DNA of 64,000 nucleotides from Planctomycetota bacterium (GTDB lineage: Bacteria; Planctomycetota; Planctomycetia; Gemmatales; HRBIN36), in NCBI GenBank assembly GCA_014584395.1, contig JACTMY010000005.1:57294-121293 (forward strand). The letters are read 5' to 3'. The notes beneath the pieces are model-generated. The model was not told where the DNA came from and searched no databases. It was given only the letters and a program-made list of their open reading frames with translations. Position 1 is the stretch's first letter, and every line of letters begins with the position of its first letter. A program made the translations under genes and the position numbers. Of the stretch, positions 48,593-58,150 are shown one piece after another.

Positions 48593-49759
48593 ATGGCCAT
48601 TTTCTCGCATCCGATGTTCATCGCCTTCGTGGTCAGCGTGCTCGTCATCGCCGCCATTCCGGGCATCTGTTCCTACCTCATCTTCGCCGAACGCAAGATC
48701 GCGGCCTGGGTGCAGGACCGCATCGGGCCGAATCGCGTCGGCCCCTGGGGCTTGTTCCAACCCATCGCCGACGGCCTGAAGTTCCTCTTCAAGGAACAAG
48801 TCGTCCCCAACCATGTGAACAAAGTAATCTATTTCCTCGCGCCGGCCATCGCGGTGCTGACGACGCTGCTCGCCTTCGCCGTTGTGCCTTTCGGCTCGAC
48901 GAACACCCAAAACCCGGAGGAGTTCCAATGGATGATCGCCCCGGGCGTGGACATCGGCATCCTCTTCATCTTCGCCGTGGGCAGCTTGGCGGTCTATGCG
49001 ATCATTCTCGGCGGGTGGGCCTCGAACAACAAATACAGCTTCCTCGGCGCCTTGCGTTCCAGCGCGCAGGTCATCAGCTACGAAATCCCTCTGGGCATGT
49101 CGATCCTCGGCGTCGTCCTCTTGACCGGTTCGCTCAATCTCGAGCGGATCATCGAGCATCAGGCGCAAGGGTTCTTCCATTGGAACGTCTGGTACCAGCC
49201 GATGGCATTCTTGATCTTTTGGCTGGCGGCGCTGGCCGAGACGAACCGCCTGCCCTTTGACCTTCCCGAATGCGAACAGGAACTGATCGGCGGCTTCCAC
49301 ACCGAATACAGCGCGATGAAATTCGGCATGTTTTTCCTCGGCGAATACACCCATATGATCACGGTCAGCTTCCTGCTTTCGATCCTGTTCTTGGGCGGCT
49401 GGCATTTCCCTGGATTGACGACGCTGGGCCCCAACACGGCGGGCAGCGTGGCCCTCAAGTTCATCGTCCTGTTCGGCAAGATGTCCCTGTTCATCCTGTT
49501 GATCATGATGATTCGCTGGACGCTGCCCCGTTTCCGTTTCGATCAACTCATGGGGCTGGCCTGGAAGGTGCTCATTCCGCTGGCCCTGGTCAACCTGGTC
49601 GCGGCCATGTTCGTCAAGCACTATGACGCTTCGCCCTGGTGGCTGACGCTGGTCAACGTGGGGCTGTTCTTCGTGCCGGCCTGGTGGGCGAGCGGGCCGA
49701 TCGGCTCCATGCGCCGTCCCGTGCGGGAGGTCGGCGTCGGTGCGGCGGCGCGAGTCTGA
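48593..49759 (+). CDS. nuoH: NADH-quinone oxidoreductase subunit H
   Basis: A protein of 388 residues from the ATG at 48593, with a TTG at 48569 as an alternative. NuoH is the membrane subunit that forms the quinone site with NuoB and NuoD. It has eight or so TM helices and the family motifs AAWVQDRIGPNRVGPWGL, QPIADGLKFLFKE, EIPLGMS and AALAETNRLPFDLPE then CEQELIGGFHTEYSAMKFG. It sits 63 bp after nuoG and 52 bp before nuoI. Confidence 0.97.
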   Translation: MAIFSHPMFIAFVVSVLVIAAIPGICSYLIFAERKIAAWVQDRIGPNRVGPWGLFQPIADGLKFLFKEQVVPNHVNKVIYFLAPAIAVLTTLLAFAVVPFGSTNTQNPEEFQWMIAPGVDIGILFIFAVGSLAVYAIILGGWASNNKYSFLGALRSSAQVISYEIPLGMSILGVVLLTGSLNLERIIEHQAQGFFHWNVWYQPMAFLIFWLAALAETNRLPFDLPECEQELIGGFHTEYSAMKFGMFFLGEYTHMITVSFLLSILFLGGWHFPGLTTLGPNTAGSVALKFIVLFGKMSLFILLIMMIRWTLPRFRFDQLMGLAWKVLIPLALVNLVAAMFVKHYDASPWWLTLVNVGLFFVPAWWASGPIGSMRRPVREVGVGAAARV

Positions 49760-49811
49760 CCGCTGGCTCGTGGTTCGATGACCGCGTTTTACAACTCAAG
49801 GGAATCTTCCC

Positions 49812-50399
49812 ATGCCGATGCAAGCGCAAGACGTTCGCTGGGTGAAGGAGCCGAGGCTGAGCCTGATGGATCGGCTCTATTTGCCTTCGGTCGTCGATGG
49901 CATTCTGACCACCGGCAAGCATCTGGTGAAGACGCTTCGGGGCGGCGAATTCACGCAGCAGTTCCCTGAAGTGGAACCGAAGCTGCCCAGCCATTATCGG
50001 GGCGTGCATCGGCTCAACCGGGATGAGCAGGGGCGGGTCAAATGCGTGGCCTGCTATCTCTGCTCGACGGCGTGCCCGGCCCATTGCATCGACATCGTTG
50101 CCGCCCCCTCGCCGTGGCCCGACCGGGAAAAGTATCCGGAAATGTTCGTCCTGGACGAGCTGCGCTGCATTTACTGCGGCATGTGCGAGGAAGCCTGTCC
50201 CGTGGACGCCATCGAATTGACGACACTCTATGATCTGACCGGTCTGTCGCGGCAGGAGATGCTCTTCGACAAGGAAAAGCTGCTCAGCGTTTACGATCAG
50301 ACCACCCAGGCCGGCACCGACCCGGCCCGGACGCATCGCGGCCAACTGGGACCGGCCTCGGAGAAGGCCGCCGACGTCCGTTTGCCCAATCCACAGTAA
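49812..50399 (+). CDS. nuoI: NADH-quinone oxidoreductase subunit I
   Basis: A protein of 195 residues. Two [4Fe-4S] clusters are visible: Cys78, Cys81, Cys84 and Cys88 in CVACYLCSTACP, and Cys119, Cys122, Cys125 and Cys129 in CIYCGMCEEACP, as in 8Fe ferredoxin-type NuoI that passes electrons from NuoG towards quinone. The conserved RGVHRLNRDEQGRVKCVAC segment and the DAIELT end fit. The start has AAGGGA upstream. No nuoJ-N follows; the next gene is a membrane zinc-ribbon protein. Confidence 0.95.
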   Translation: MPMQAQDVRWVKEPRLSLMDRLYLPSVVDGILTTGKHLVKTLRGGEFTQQFPEVEPKLPSHYRGVHRLNRDEQGRVKCVACYLCSTACPAHCIDIVAAPSPWPDREKYPEMFVLDELRCIYCGMCEEACPVDAIELTTLYDLTGLSRQEMLFDKEKLLSVYDQTTQAGTDPARTHRGQLGPASEKAADVRLPNPQ

Positions 50400-50415
50400 C
50401 GTCAATTACTCAGCC

Positions 50416-51381
50416 ATGTTCATCATCCATGGCCACTATCCCTGGAAGAAAAAACGCGGTCTGGTCGCGGAGTTCTGCGAGACTTGCCAGTGCATTCAGC
50501 CTTTTGCGGTGATCGATCTCTTCCATTATCTCCACGTCTACTTCATCCCCATCTGGCGGTCGCTGCATTCCAGTTCCGTGCAATGCACCGCTTGTCTGAC
50601 GTCGGTCAAGTTGGAAGCGGATGATTTCACGGCAATCGTGCTCGAAAACGACAAGCAGCACCATCCGCTCGAGCATTTGCTGCCGCGGACCAATGCTTTG
50701 CTGCACCGGATCGTCCAGATCGAATCGCAACTCGCGGAGGTCGAGGATCCGGACGAAGCGCCACCGCTGGATTTGATCCTCACCTTGTACCACTGTTACC
50801 GCGACGAAAGCGTGCAGGAAGCTATCGCAGATGTGACGCGCTGGCATGCCTTGGATGAAGAGCAAAGGCAAGGGCTGCGCGAGGCCATCGACCAGGTCGG
50901 CTTCGTCCGCTACAAGGAAGCCCGGGCCAAGCCGTTTCTGGAACGCATCGTCAAGAAGCTGTACTTGAAATTCCATAATTTGCAAGTGATTAGCCTAGTG
51001 GTAACCCTGGTGGTGCTCTTCTTCGTGGGCTATGCAGCGATTCAGTCGTTCCTTCCCAGGGCGTGGAATTGGATGGTGATCCCTCTGATGTTCATCTATC
51101 TGGCGATCTGTCTGGGCGTGGTGTGGTTTTTAATCTGGCTGTATCGACGCGCCTTTCGCCGCTTTATCCAGCACGTCATGATCCCTGCCGCGCGGGAAGA
51201 AGGCGTCGACTTGATCGCGCTGGGGAGCGTGATGGCGCGCATCGACAACGGCCAGGAAACTTGCAAGGAAGAAAAGGTGAAGCAACTGGCGGCCTATTGG
51301 AAGCTGTATGCCGAGGTGCTGACGGCAGAGGGTCAGGATGCGTCTGCGGCTTCGGAAGGGGCTATGACGCACCCCATTTAG
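50416..51381 (+). CDS. Zinc-ribbon two-TM protein of unknown function
   Basis: A protein of 321 residues. A split zinc ribbon near the N-terminus uses Cys21-x2-Cys24 and Cys57-x2-Cys60 (CETC and CTAC). Between the ribbon and the membrane is a helical charged segment (about 70-190), then two TM helices at about 194-217 and 222-246, and a C-terminal soluble tail. I know no family. The first bases follow nuoI by 16 bp and it may be cotranscribed; no ribosome site is obvious. Its stop overlaps the convergent phzF-like gene by 4 bp. Confidence 0.72.
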   Translation: MFIIHGHYPWKKKRGLVAEFCETCQCIQPFAVIDLFHYLHVYFIPIWRSLHSSSVQCTACLTSVKLEADDFTAIVLENDKQHHPLEHLLPRTNALLHRIVQIESQLAEVEDPDEAPPLDLILTLYHCYRDESVQEAIADVTRWHALDEEQRQGLREAIDQVGFVRYKEARAKPFLERIVKKLYLKFHNLQVISLVVTLVVLFFVGYAAIQSFLPRAWNWMVIPLMFIYLAICLGVVWFLIWLYRRAFRRFIQHVMIPAAREEGVDLIALGSVMARIDNGQETCKEEKVKQLAAYWKLYAEVLTAEGQDASAASEGAMTHPI

Positions 51382-52172
51382 TCGTGAAGCAATTCGCCCC
51401 GCAGGACCGAAACGGCCTGGCCGCCCAAGGCGATGCGCTTGCCCGCCATGCGGACGCGGAGCACGCCGCCGCGCTGGGACGCCTGGTAGCCGACCAGTTC
51501 GGGCTTGTCCAATTTCTGCGCCCAGTAGGGTCCCAAGGCGCATTGGGCCGACCCGGTGACAGGATCCTCGGCCACGCCCGCCAGGGGAGCGAAGAAGCGG
51601 CAGACGTAATCATACTCCGGCTTGGCCGACTTGGAGGTCAGGATCACGCCCCGGACGGGCAGAATGGCCAGCATCGCCTGATCGGGCTTGAGCGCGCGCA
51701 GGGTCGCTTCATTGGCCACTTCAACGAGATAATCGAGCCGATTCAGTCCCACGTAGCGAAACGTTGTGCCGAACGCCTCGGCCAGGGCGGGGGGAATCGT
51801 GGCTTCCGCGACCGGCTCGGCAGGAAAATCCATTTCGATCCAGTTGCCCCGCTTCGCGGCGGTGAGCACGCCGCTCTTGGTGTGAAAGCGGATCGTTTCC
51901 TCGGAGGGGACGCGCTGTTCTTCCCACAAGACGTGGGCGCTGGCCAACGTCGCATGACCGCAGAGATCGATCTCGATCTTCGGCGTGTACCATTTGAGTT
52001 GGAAACCATCGGGCCGCGGCCAAAGGAAGGCCGTTTCGGAGTGGTTCATCTCGGCCGCCACGCGCTGCATCCAAGCAGCCTCGGCGGGCCGATCCAACAG
52101 ACAGATGGCCGCCGGGTTGCCTCGATAAGGCTGATCGGTAAAGGCATCCACCACGAAGATCGGTCGCGCCAT
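51378..52172 (-). CDS. PhzF-family isomerase
   Basis: A protein of 264 residues from the ATG at 52172. It belongs to the PhzF/DapF-like fold: FVVDAFTDQPYRGNPAAICLL at the N-terminus, catalytic Glu in NHSETAFL, LCGHATLASAHVLW, and RFFAPLAGVAEDPVTGSAQCALGPYW. Typical PhzF catalyses isomerisation in phenazine synthesis, but most homologues have no phenazine cluster and no proven substrate. None of the phz genes occurs here. The gene is 190 bp downstream of trpF on the same strand. Confidence 0.92.
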   Translation of the reverse strand: MARPIFVVDAFTDQPYRGNPAAICLLDRPAEAAWMQRVAAEMNHSETAFLWPRPDGFQLKWYTPKIEIDLCGHATLASAHVLWEEQRVPSEETIRFHTKSGVLTAAKRGNWIEMDFPAEPVAEATIPPALAEAFGTTFRYVGLNRLDYLVEVANEATLRALKPDQAMLAILPVRGVILTSKSAKPEYDYVCRFFAPLAGVAEDPVTGSAQCALGPYWAQKLDKPELVGYQASQRGGVLRVRMAGKRIALGGQAVSVLRGELLHD

Positions 52173-52363
52173 GGGCAGGCTCGCGGCAAGGAGGGTAAGG
52201 TCGATGCACGCCACGGATTGATTGTAACATGACGCCTGCCACTTGCCAGTCTTTGCGGGACCGAAGTTGAACAAGTTTCCGAATCGTACCCAACGCTTCC
52301 GACATGAGTCCAGAAGCATGGGCGAAAAGGTTGGTCTTGAGTCAGGAATCAGGTTGGCGGCGC

Positions 52364-53059
52364 TCAGGTCCATAAGGGCGGAGGGGCATCGGGCAACTGC
52401 TCAAAAGCGGTCTCAACTCGTTGGATCAACTCCGCCATCTTGGCCTGGTCTTTTCTCCCAGGAGCTGATTCCACGCCGCTGGCGACGTCCACGGCCCAAG
52501 GTTTGACGGTGGCGATGGCTTCGGCCACATTGTCCGGGTTCAGCCCGCCGGCCAGGATCCAGGGGATGCCAGCGTCGAACGCGGCCAGCATGTCCCATGG
52601 CGGCCGCTGACCGGTGCCGCCGTGCCGACCCGCCACCTTGGCATCAATGAGCACGGCTTCGACATGGACTCCCGCGCTGCGCCACCGGAACCAGTCCCGT
52701 TGCAAGGTCTCCAGGTCCACTTGGCTCGCCACCCCTTGAGCCAGAATGATCGGCTGACCCGACTGGGCGAGCGGGGCGGCCAGAGATGCCAAATCCGGTT
52801 CATAAAGCTGCAGGGCATCCAGACCTTGGCGGAACGCCATGGCCACTTGATCCCGTGTGGGCCTGACGAAGATGCCGATCAGGCGGCGAGCGCCTTCCGA
52901 GTGCAGCCCGGCGGTGAACGTTTCGATTTGGTCCGCGGCCAGGCAGCGCGGCGATTCGGGGACAGCATTCAGTCCGATGGCCGAGGCGCCAAGGCGATGG
53001 GCTGCGTTGGCCTCATCGAGGGAAAGAAAGCCGCACAGTTTGACGCGACCCTGGCGCAT
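52364..53059 (-). CDS. trpF: Phosphoribosylanthranilate isomerase TrpF
   Basis: A protein of 231 residues, slightly longer than usual. TrpF converts phosphoribosylanthranilate to CdRP in tryptophan synthesis. The catalytic Cys is in VKLCGF (KxCG), the second acidic residue lies in VEAVLIDAKV, the loop HGGTGQRPPWDML matches the GGTG motif, and phosphate-binding residues occur in LAGGLNPDNV and DVASGVESAPGRKD. The second motif (IGLNAVPESPR) departs from the usual VFxxxSPR, so substrate handling may differ a little. No other trp gene is near. It is preceded by the LOG gene with a gap of only 15 bp. Confidence 0.88.
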   Translation of the reverse strand: MRQGRVKLCGFLSLDEANAAHRLGASAIGLNAVPESPRCLAADQIETFTAGLHSEGARRLIGIFVRPTRDQVAMAFRQGLDALQLYEPDLASLAAPLAQSGQPIILAQGVASQVDLETLQRDWFRWRSAGVHVEAVLIDAKVAGRHGGTGQRPPWDMLAAFDAGIPWILAGGLNPDNVAEAIATVKPWAVDVASGVESAPGRKDQAKMAELIQRVETAFEQLPDAPPPLWT

Positions 53060-53074
53060 GGCTGGCCCCGGTGG

Positions 53075-53878
53075 TCACTCCCACAAAAACCAGCGGCGGC
53101 GCGAAGGCCGTCCGTAGTTCAGGCCAAACCGCTTCATGGTCGTTTGCGTGATGGTTTGCACAATCTCATCCAGGTCGTCGCTGATCGTAATGCGGTCCAA
53201 GTCCTGCGGGTCGATGGTTTGCTCGTGAAGCATGCGATCGCGGATGAAACCGACAAGAGGCTCCCAAAAGGACTTGCCGACCAGGACCAGAGGGAATTCC
53301 TTGATCTTGCCGGTTTGGATCAAAGTGGCCAATTCGAAGATCTCATCGAGGGTGCCAAAGCCGCCAGGCATGCCGATGAAGGCGTAGGAATATTTGACCA
53401 GCATGACCTTGCGGACGAAGAAGTAGCGAAACGTGATCCACTGATCGAGATAGGGATTGGGCTTTTGCTCATGGGGCAGCTCGATGTTGCAGCCGATGGA
53501 GCGCCCGCCGACGTCCTTGGCGCCGCGGTTGGCCGCCTCCATGATCCCCGGGCCGCCTCCGGTCATGACGGTGAACCCGGATTGGGCCAGCTTGGCGCCG
53601 ATCTCGCGGGCTTGCTGATAGTAAGGATGGGTCTCCTTGAACCGGGCGGAGCCGAAGACGGTGACGCAAGGGCCAACGAAGTGCAAGGAGCGGAATCCGC
53701 GGATCAGTTCCATGAAGATCCGAATCGCGCGAAACAGTTCGAAGCCGCGCCGTTGGGGGCCTTGGAGAAAGCGGTCCACTTCCGGCGCCGAGGGGCCTTT
53801 CCCCCAGCGGCGAACCGCACCGTTTTCCTGCTTCAGGGTGCTCTTTTGCGGCTCCCGCACGTCCTTCCCTTCGAACAT
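53075..53878 (-). CDS. LOG-family (lysine-decarboxylase-like) Rossmann protein
   Basis: A protein of 267 residues; GGGAGAG six bases before the ATG. The family signatures GGGPGIMEAANRGA and PGGFGTLDEIFE are present, as are VTVFGSARF and ELPHEQKPNPYLD. LOG proteins hydrolyse cytokinin ribotides or nucleoside monophosphates; most bacterial copies are uncharacterised and were misnamed lysine decarboxylases. The PGGFGTxxE motif is intact. An N-terminal extension of about 55 residues, including a charged helix, precedes the core. The gene begins a minus-strand set with trpF. Confidence 0.92.
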   Translation of the reverse strand: MFEGKDVREPQKSTLKQENGAVRRWGKGPSAPEVDRFLQGPQRRGFELFRAIRIFMELIRGFRSLHFVGPCVTVFGSARFKETHPYYQQAREIGAKLAQSGFTVMTGGGPGIMEAANRGAKDVGGRSIGCNIELPHEQKPNPYLDQWITFRYFFVRKVMLVKYSYAFIGMPGGFGTLDEIFELATLIQTGKIKEFPLVLVGKSFWEPLVGFIRDRMLHEQTIDPQDLDRITISDDLDEIVQTITQTTMKRFGLNYGRPSRRRWFLWE

Positions 53879-54270
53879 TCTTCTCTCCCATCATGAACCG
53901 TGTCGCGCCGGCGCCAGGGCCAGGCTCACGGAGGTGCTGTCGGGCGAAAGGGCCAACTCTATTATTCTGGATAAGGGGATCGGCTGACCACTTTCCAGGG
54001 AATCGCGCCTCGATTATGCTCAATTCGCCCATGGCGTGAAGGCCAACTGAACTTTTCTCCTCATGCCTCGTCGCTTAGCCACGACTTGCATTTTTACAAA
54101 ACCCAAGATCGATCTCGGTTTACATCTACAGATGGTAACCGCCATGGGACGGCTGTTGGCAACCAGGGGAGCCGCCAAAAGGGTCTGCATCACGCATCGC
54201 ATCGCCCTGAGCGGCATCGCCGATTTTGGCGATGAGGTGAAGGATTGGTTTCGCCAGGCAGCCGCATGAA
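53879..54270. other. Intergenic region
   Basis: These 392 bases separate the LOG gene and the giant kinase gene, both on the minus strand. A 68-codon plus-strand frame at 54063-54269 has no features and is not called. I see no strong hairpin. Confidence 0.45.
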
Positions 54271-57200
54271 TCATGGCGGCGTCGCCGGGACGCTGGGCTG
54301 GACTCGATAGGTCTTCTTGCTGTTTGGCTCGAGCGGTTGCTGCACAGTCGAGCCTGGCGGCAGAGGGGGCCAGGCCAGGCCGAACGCTTCCATGTAGCCG
54401 CGCACTTTTTCCAAATCCCAAACGTAAACGTTCGGGGCATCGGTCAAAGCGGCCAAAAAGCGGTCATCGTGGCTGAATGCTAGGGCCTGGATTTCGTTGA
54501 ACTCGGGCAGGGTGAGTGAAATCAGGTTCTGCCCCGTCTCCCAATGATGGATCAGAATTTTTCGCGGCTGCAGGGTGAAGGCCGAGAGCCGCCCCCCGGG
54601 GCTGAACGCCGCCACACCCAGGTCCTGGTCCATTTCCCCGCGAGGAAAACTATGAAACCGCTGCCAGGAGCGGCATTGATAGCAGTCCACCCGCTGCGGC
54701 ATGTTGACGATCAGATGCCCCGTGCCAGGAGCAAAAATCGCTTCGACGTCGTTGGAATGGAAAGCATCCTTGCCGAGATGCTGCAGCAGGGACTTCGTCC
54801 GTCGATCGTAGACGCCGATGCCCCGTCCCTGGGCATGGCCGCAGACCAGCCAGGGTTCCCGTGGATGCCAGGCCAGGCTTCGGCCCTGGGGCATGATGGT
54901 CATGATCTCGCGAGAGGATGCCGCATCGGTTTGCAGCAGGATCAATTGGCCGCGCAAAGGATCGAGCACCGCCACCTCTTTCCCGTTCGGGCTGAAAGCG
55001 GCCCGATAAGGCGCGGCATCGATCAACGGTTCATGCAAAAGTGTGGGGCCGTTGATGACGACCTCATGCCGATCGCGCTGGGCTGCCAGGTTCCAGAGAT
55101 GCACGCCGCGCCGGCCAAACGTCAGCAAGGACTGGCCCGAAGCGTGAAATTGAGCCGTGCCCGCCTGATCCGTGGGCAGCAGGGCCACCTCTTGCCTTTG
55201 GTCGCAGTCGAATATCTGCACTCCGCGGAGACTGGCCGCGGCGAGCATCGACCCATCGGGTGAAAAGGACAAGTCACCCAAACGCTGCAAAGGCAAGCCC
55301 GCCGAAGGCAATGTCGTGGATGGCATCTTGTAGGCATGGGCGAGGGAATCCATGCCGATTTCCCAAAAGCCCATGGACCGGCCATCCCGAAAACCCACCT
55401 GGCTTTCATCGGGACTGACCTGCATGGCCGAGCCGCGAATGACGATCTCCTTCTGCCAAGTCGCGGTCGACCAGAAGGTGGTCATGCCATTGCCGCTGAT
55501 CGTCAGCAACCACCGGCCCGTAGGGCTGAACCGCGCGGCGGTGACGGCCCGATCGTGGCCCGCGAGCCGAATGATGAGACGCGGCTGCTGCTGGGCCGTT
55601 TGCGGCATTTCCCAGATCGAGGCGGTCTTGTCCTGGTGGCCGAGCACCAACCAGCGGCCATCGTGACTCCATTGCACCGCCGTCGTTCCCGCTGCGGTCG
55701 GGATGCGATAATTCAGCCGACCCGTGTGACTGTCCCGCAATCCCACCCAGCGCTCCGGCCCATGGACGACGGCCCATAGCGTCCCATGCGGCTGACAGGC
55801 GATCCGTTCGACCGGACCCAGGTTTTTATGCTGCAGCAGCGTCTGGCCTGTCGCCGCCTCCAGCACGGCCAGGGACTGATCCGGCATGGGGCAAACAATC
55901 CCCCGGCGATCGTTCGTGAAGCCCACTTGAGCCACCTGCGCGGGCACAACCGCGTCGATGACCTTGCGGCCGCTGGTCACTTCCCAGGCCAGGCACCGAC
56001 CGGAGAGCAGTTCCCGGTCCCGGGCCAGGCAGACGAAAAACCGTCCGTCGGGGCTGAAGGCAAGATGCGTGAAGACGTGATTCCGATCCACGGCCAGGCG
56101 TCGGACCACGGCTTGATCGCTGATCTGGCACAGATCGAATCCTCCCTGGGTGTTATGCCGGGCGAACCATTCCATGTTCGGATGCATCAGCGTCCACTCC
56201 GGAGCTTCATCCCCCAGCGGCCAGGATTGCCGTACCCGCACGTCCAGGAGCGTGAGGCAGGCGATGACCTCGTCCCGCAAGGATGGATCGGGACGCAACA
56301 GCGCTGCTTCCCGGAGCAACTCCAGAGCGCGATAGCGCCGGCCCGCTTGATGACTGAGTTGGAAAACGCGCGCCTGGCTGACGTTGGCCTCCCAGAGCCG
56401 ATGGAGGGCTTCCTGCTTGGCCGCGTCCGCCCGCTGCCGAGCGTGATCGAGTCGAAAGATGGCCATGATCGCGCCGAGGATGATCAGGGTCGTCAGCATC
56501 ACGATGGCCCCCGCCATCGTGGCGTGCACGGGCTTCTTGATGCACCAGGCCATGGCGCGATCCAGATAACCGATGGGCCGGGCCTGGATTTGCTGCCCTT
56601 CCGTGTACCGCTCGAGGTCCGCCGCCAGGTCCGCCGCCCGCTCGTACCGCTTGCTGGGCGACTTTTGCAGGCATTTCAGGCAGATGGTTTCCAAGTCATG
56701 CGGGATCTGGGGCTGCAGTCGGCGGATGGAGATCGGCTCCTCGTTCCGCACCTGTTCGAGCGTGTCGATGTAGGTTGCGCCTTGGAAGGGGGGGCGGCCG
56801 GTCAAGCATTCATAAAGCACCGCTCCTAGGGCGTAGACGTCCGTGGCGGCGCTGACATCGCGGTTGCGGCCGGAGGCCTGTTCCGGGGCCATATAGCTGG
56901 GCGTGCCGATGATCGCGCCGGTCCGCGTCGGCTGGCGGCGGGCGACTTCGAGGGTGCCGGCTTCGTCCATGAACTTGGCCAGGCCAAAGTCGGTGAGCTT
57001 GGCGACGATCACCGCCTCGTGCTGCGGCTTGCCCGCGGGTTCCTGGGGATTGGCGAAGGCGGGACCCAGCCCGCCGACCAGGAGGATGTTGCCCGGTTTG
57101 ATGTCGCGGTGCACGACGCCCTGGTTGTGGGCCAATTGGATCGCCCGCGCCAGCGAGGCGATCATGCGCGCCGCGGCCCGAGGCGCGATGGGCTGTCCGG

Positions 57201-57897
57201 TCATGCGGTCCGCCAGACTGCCGCCGCCGACGTATTCCATTACGAAATAAGGCAACCCTTGCCATTGCGCCACTTCGTAGATCTGCACGATGTTGGGATG
57301 ATGCAGCCGCGACAGGACCCGTGCCTCGGACTGAAAACGCGAGACGAGATCGGCACCGGCCCAATGACCCTCGAGGATCATCTTGATCGCCACCATTTTG
57401 TGGGTCTTCAAGGAGCGCCCGAGATAGACGACGCCCGATCCGCCGCGCCCCAGGGGGTTGACGATTTCATATTGCCCAAGGCGGAAGCCCAGCGGCAACA
57501 TGGCGGGGTTGAGCGGGGCCGTCCATTTTTCGATGGCGGTCGGTGGACCTGCCGCCGGCGCTGGTTTGTTCGCGGGCTGAATCGCTTGCGTCGGGTGCTT
57601 GGACCATTGCGGCAGGCCGTCGTGAACGGCCAGCAACTTGCGCAGCCGATCCGAGAATTGGGGAAAACGGCGATAGTAATCCTCGGCACGAACCGTTTCC
57701 CCCAACTCCTCCCGCAGCACCAGTTCCGTGTAGATCAATTCGATGGCGGCGTCGGCGTTGCGGGTCAGCAGCGGATATTGCTGAAAGAACGTCTCCACCT
57801 TCGCGTCCTCGCCCTGGCGGCGACGCCGGTCCAACTCCGCGCAGGCTTGCCGCAGGAGCCGTTCCACTTCACGGGCATTTTCCGACAGCGAACTCAT
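54271..57897 (-). CDS. Giant Ser/Thr protein kinase with TM helix and WD40-like propeller
   Basis: A protein of 1208 residues from the ATG at 57897. Residues 1-90 are the helical planctomycete head (FFQQYPLLTRNADAAIELIY, YYRRFPQ). The kinase domain (about 143-435) is complete: GRGGSGVVY, Lys172 in VAIK, HRDIKPGN (Asp265), DFG at 303-305 and GTPSYMAPEQ. A TM helix is at about 457-481. The rest (about 560-1180) is a WD40-like repeat series with motifs such as LVLGHQDKTASIWEM and AARFSPTGRWLLT, probably a periplasmic sensor or scaffold. It is divergent from an ECF sigma factor gene with a shared 253-bp upstream region, as in other planctomycete sigma/kinase pairs, suggesting signal transfer. Confidence 0.94.
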   Translation of the reverse strand: MSSLSENAREVERLLRQACAELDRRRRQGEDAKVETFFQQYPLLTRNADAAIELIYTELVLREELGETVRAEDYYRRFPQFSDRLRKLLAVHDGLPQWSKHPTQAIQPANKPAPAAGPPTAIEKWTAPLNPAMLPLGFRLGQYEIVNPLGRGGSGVVYLGRSLKTHKMVAIKMILEGHWAGADLVSRFQSEARVLSRLHHPNIVQIYEVAQWQGLPYFVMEYVGGGSLADRMTGQPIAPRAAARMIASLARAIQLAHNQGVVHRDIKPGNILLVGGLGPAFANPQEPAGKPQHEAVIVAKLTDFGLAKFMDEAGTLEVARRQPTRTGAIIGTPSYMAPEQASGRNRDVSAATDVYALGAVLYECLTGRPPFQGATYIDTLEQVRNEEPISIRRLQPQIPHDLETICLKCLQKSPSKRYERAADLAADLERYTEGQQIQARPIGYLDRAMAWCIKKPVHATMAGAIVMLTTLIILGAIMAIFRLDHARQRADAAKQEALHRLWEANVSQARVFQLSHQAGRRYRALELLREAALLRPDPSLRDEVIACLTLLDVRVRQSWPLGDEAPEWTLMHPNMEWFARHNTQGGFDLCQISDQAVVRRLAVDRNHVFTHLAFSPDGRFFVCLARDRELLSGRCLAWEVTSGRKVIDAVVPAQVAQVGFTNDRRGIVCPMPDQSLAVLEAATGQTLLQHKNLGPVERIACQPHGTLWAVVHGPERWVGLRDSHTGRLNYRIPTAAGTTAVQWSHDGRWLVLGHQDKTASIWEMPQTAQQQPRLIIRLAGHDRAVTAARFSPTGRWLLTISGNGMTTFWSTATWQKEIVIRGSAMQVSPDESQVGFRDGRSMGFWEIGMDSLAHAYKMPSTTLPSAGLPLQRLGDLSFSPDGSMLAAASLRGVQIFDCDQRQEVALLPTDQAGTAQFHASGQSLLTFGRRGVHLWNLAAQRDRHEVVINGPTLLHEPLIDAAPYRAAFSPNGKEVAVLDPLRGQLILLQTDAASSREIMTIMPQGRSLAWHPREPWLVCGHAQGRGIGVYDRRTKSLLQHLGKDAFHSNDVEAIFAPGTGHLIVNMPQRVDCYQCRSWQRFHSFPRGEMDQDLGVAAFSPGGRLSAFTLQPRKILIHHWETGQNLISLTLPEFNEIQALAFSHDDRFLAALTDAPNVYVWDLEKVRGYMEAFGLAWPPLPPGSTVQQPLEPNSKKTYRVQPSVPATPP

Positions 57898-58150
57898 GGA
57901 CGCATGGCTCTCCGCTGGACCGATTTCTCTTCGTGGCGCTGTTGCTCCGCTCCGCCTCCGACCCATCGACGGGGTACTTGGCCCCGTCGCCAACGGACCG
58001 AAACAGCCCTTATCCTATGCACAAGCCGGGCGAAAATGCCAGAGATTCCTTTCCCGTCTTCTTGCTTGGTGACTTTGGCAAAGCATGGTAAGATGAGCCG
58101 GGACGAGCGGCGTTCCCGTATCTCTCCCGCCGAAGGAGGTCCATTCGCTC
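57898..58150. promoter_or_regulatory. Shared upstream region of kinase and sigma-factor genes
   Basis: This region of 253 bases lies between the divergent kinase gene and the ECF sigma gene and presumably holds both promoters. A perfect Shine-Dalgarno AAGGAGGT (58133-58140) precedes the sigma gene. No -35/-10 pair was clear by eye; an autoregulated ECF promoter would be expected. Confidence 0.4.

Noticed and set aside
47576..49621. 681-codon minus-strand open frame
   Set aside because: It lies opposite nuoG and nuoH, both clearly real; the product is Arg/His/Gln/Glu-rich without motifs.
51378..52172. Phenazine biosynthesis
   Set aside because: A lone PhzF-like gene without other phz genes does not support a phenazine pathway.
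53075..53878. Lysine decarboxylase
   Set aside because: The PGGFGTxxE motif identifies the LOG family, which is not a decarboxylase.
54063..54269. 68-codon plus-strand frame upstream of the giant kinase end
   Set aside because: It has no family pattern and only a weak ribosome site; a small gene cannot be fully excluded.
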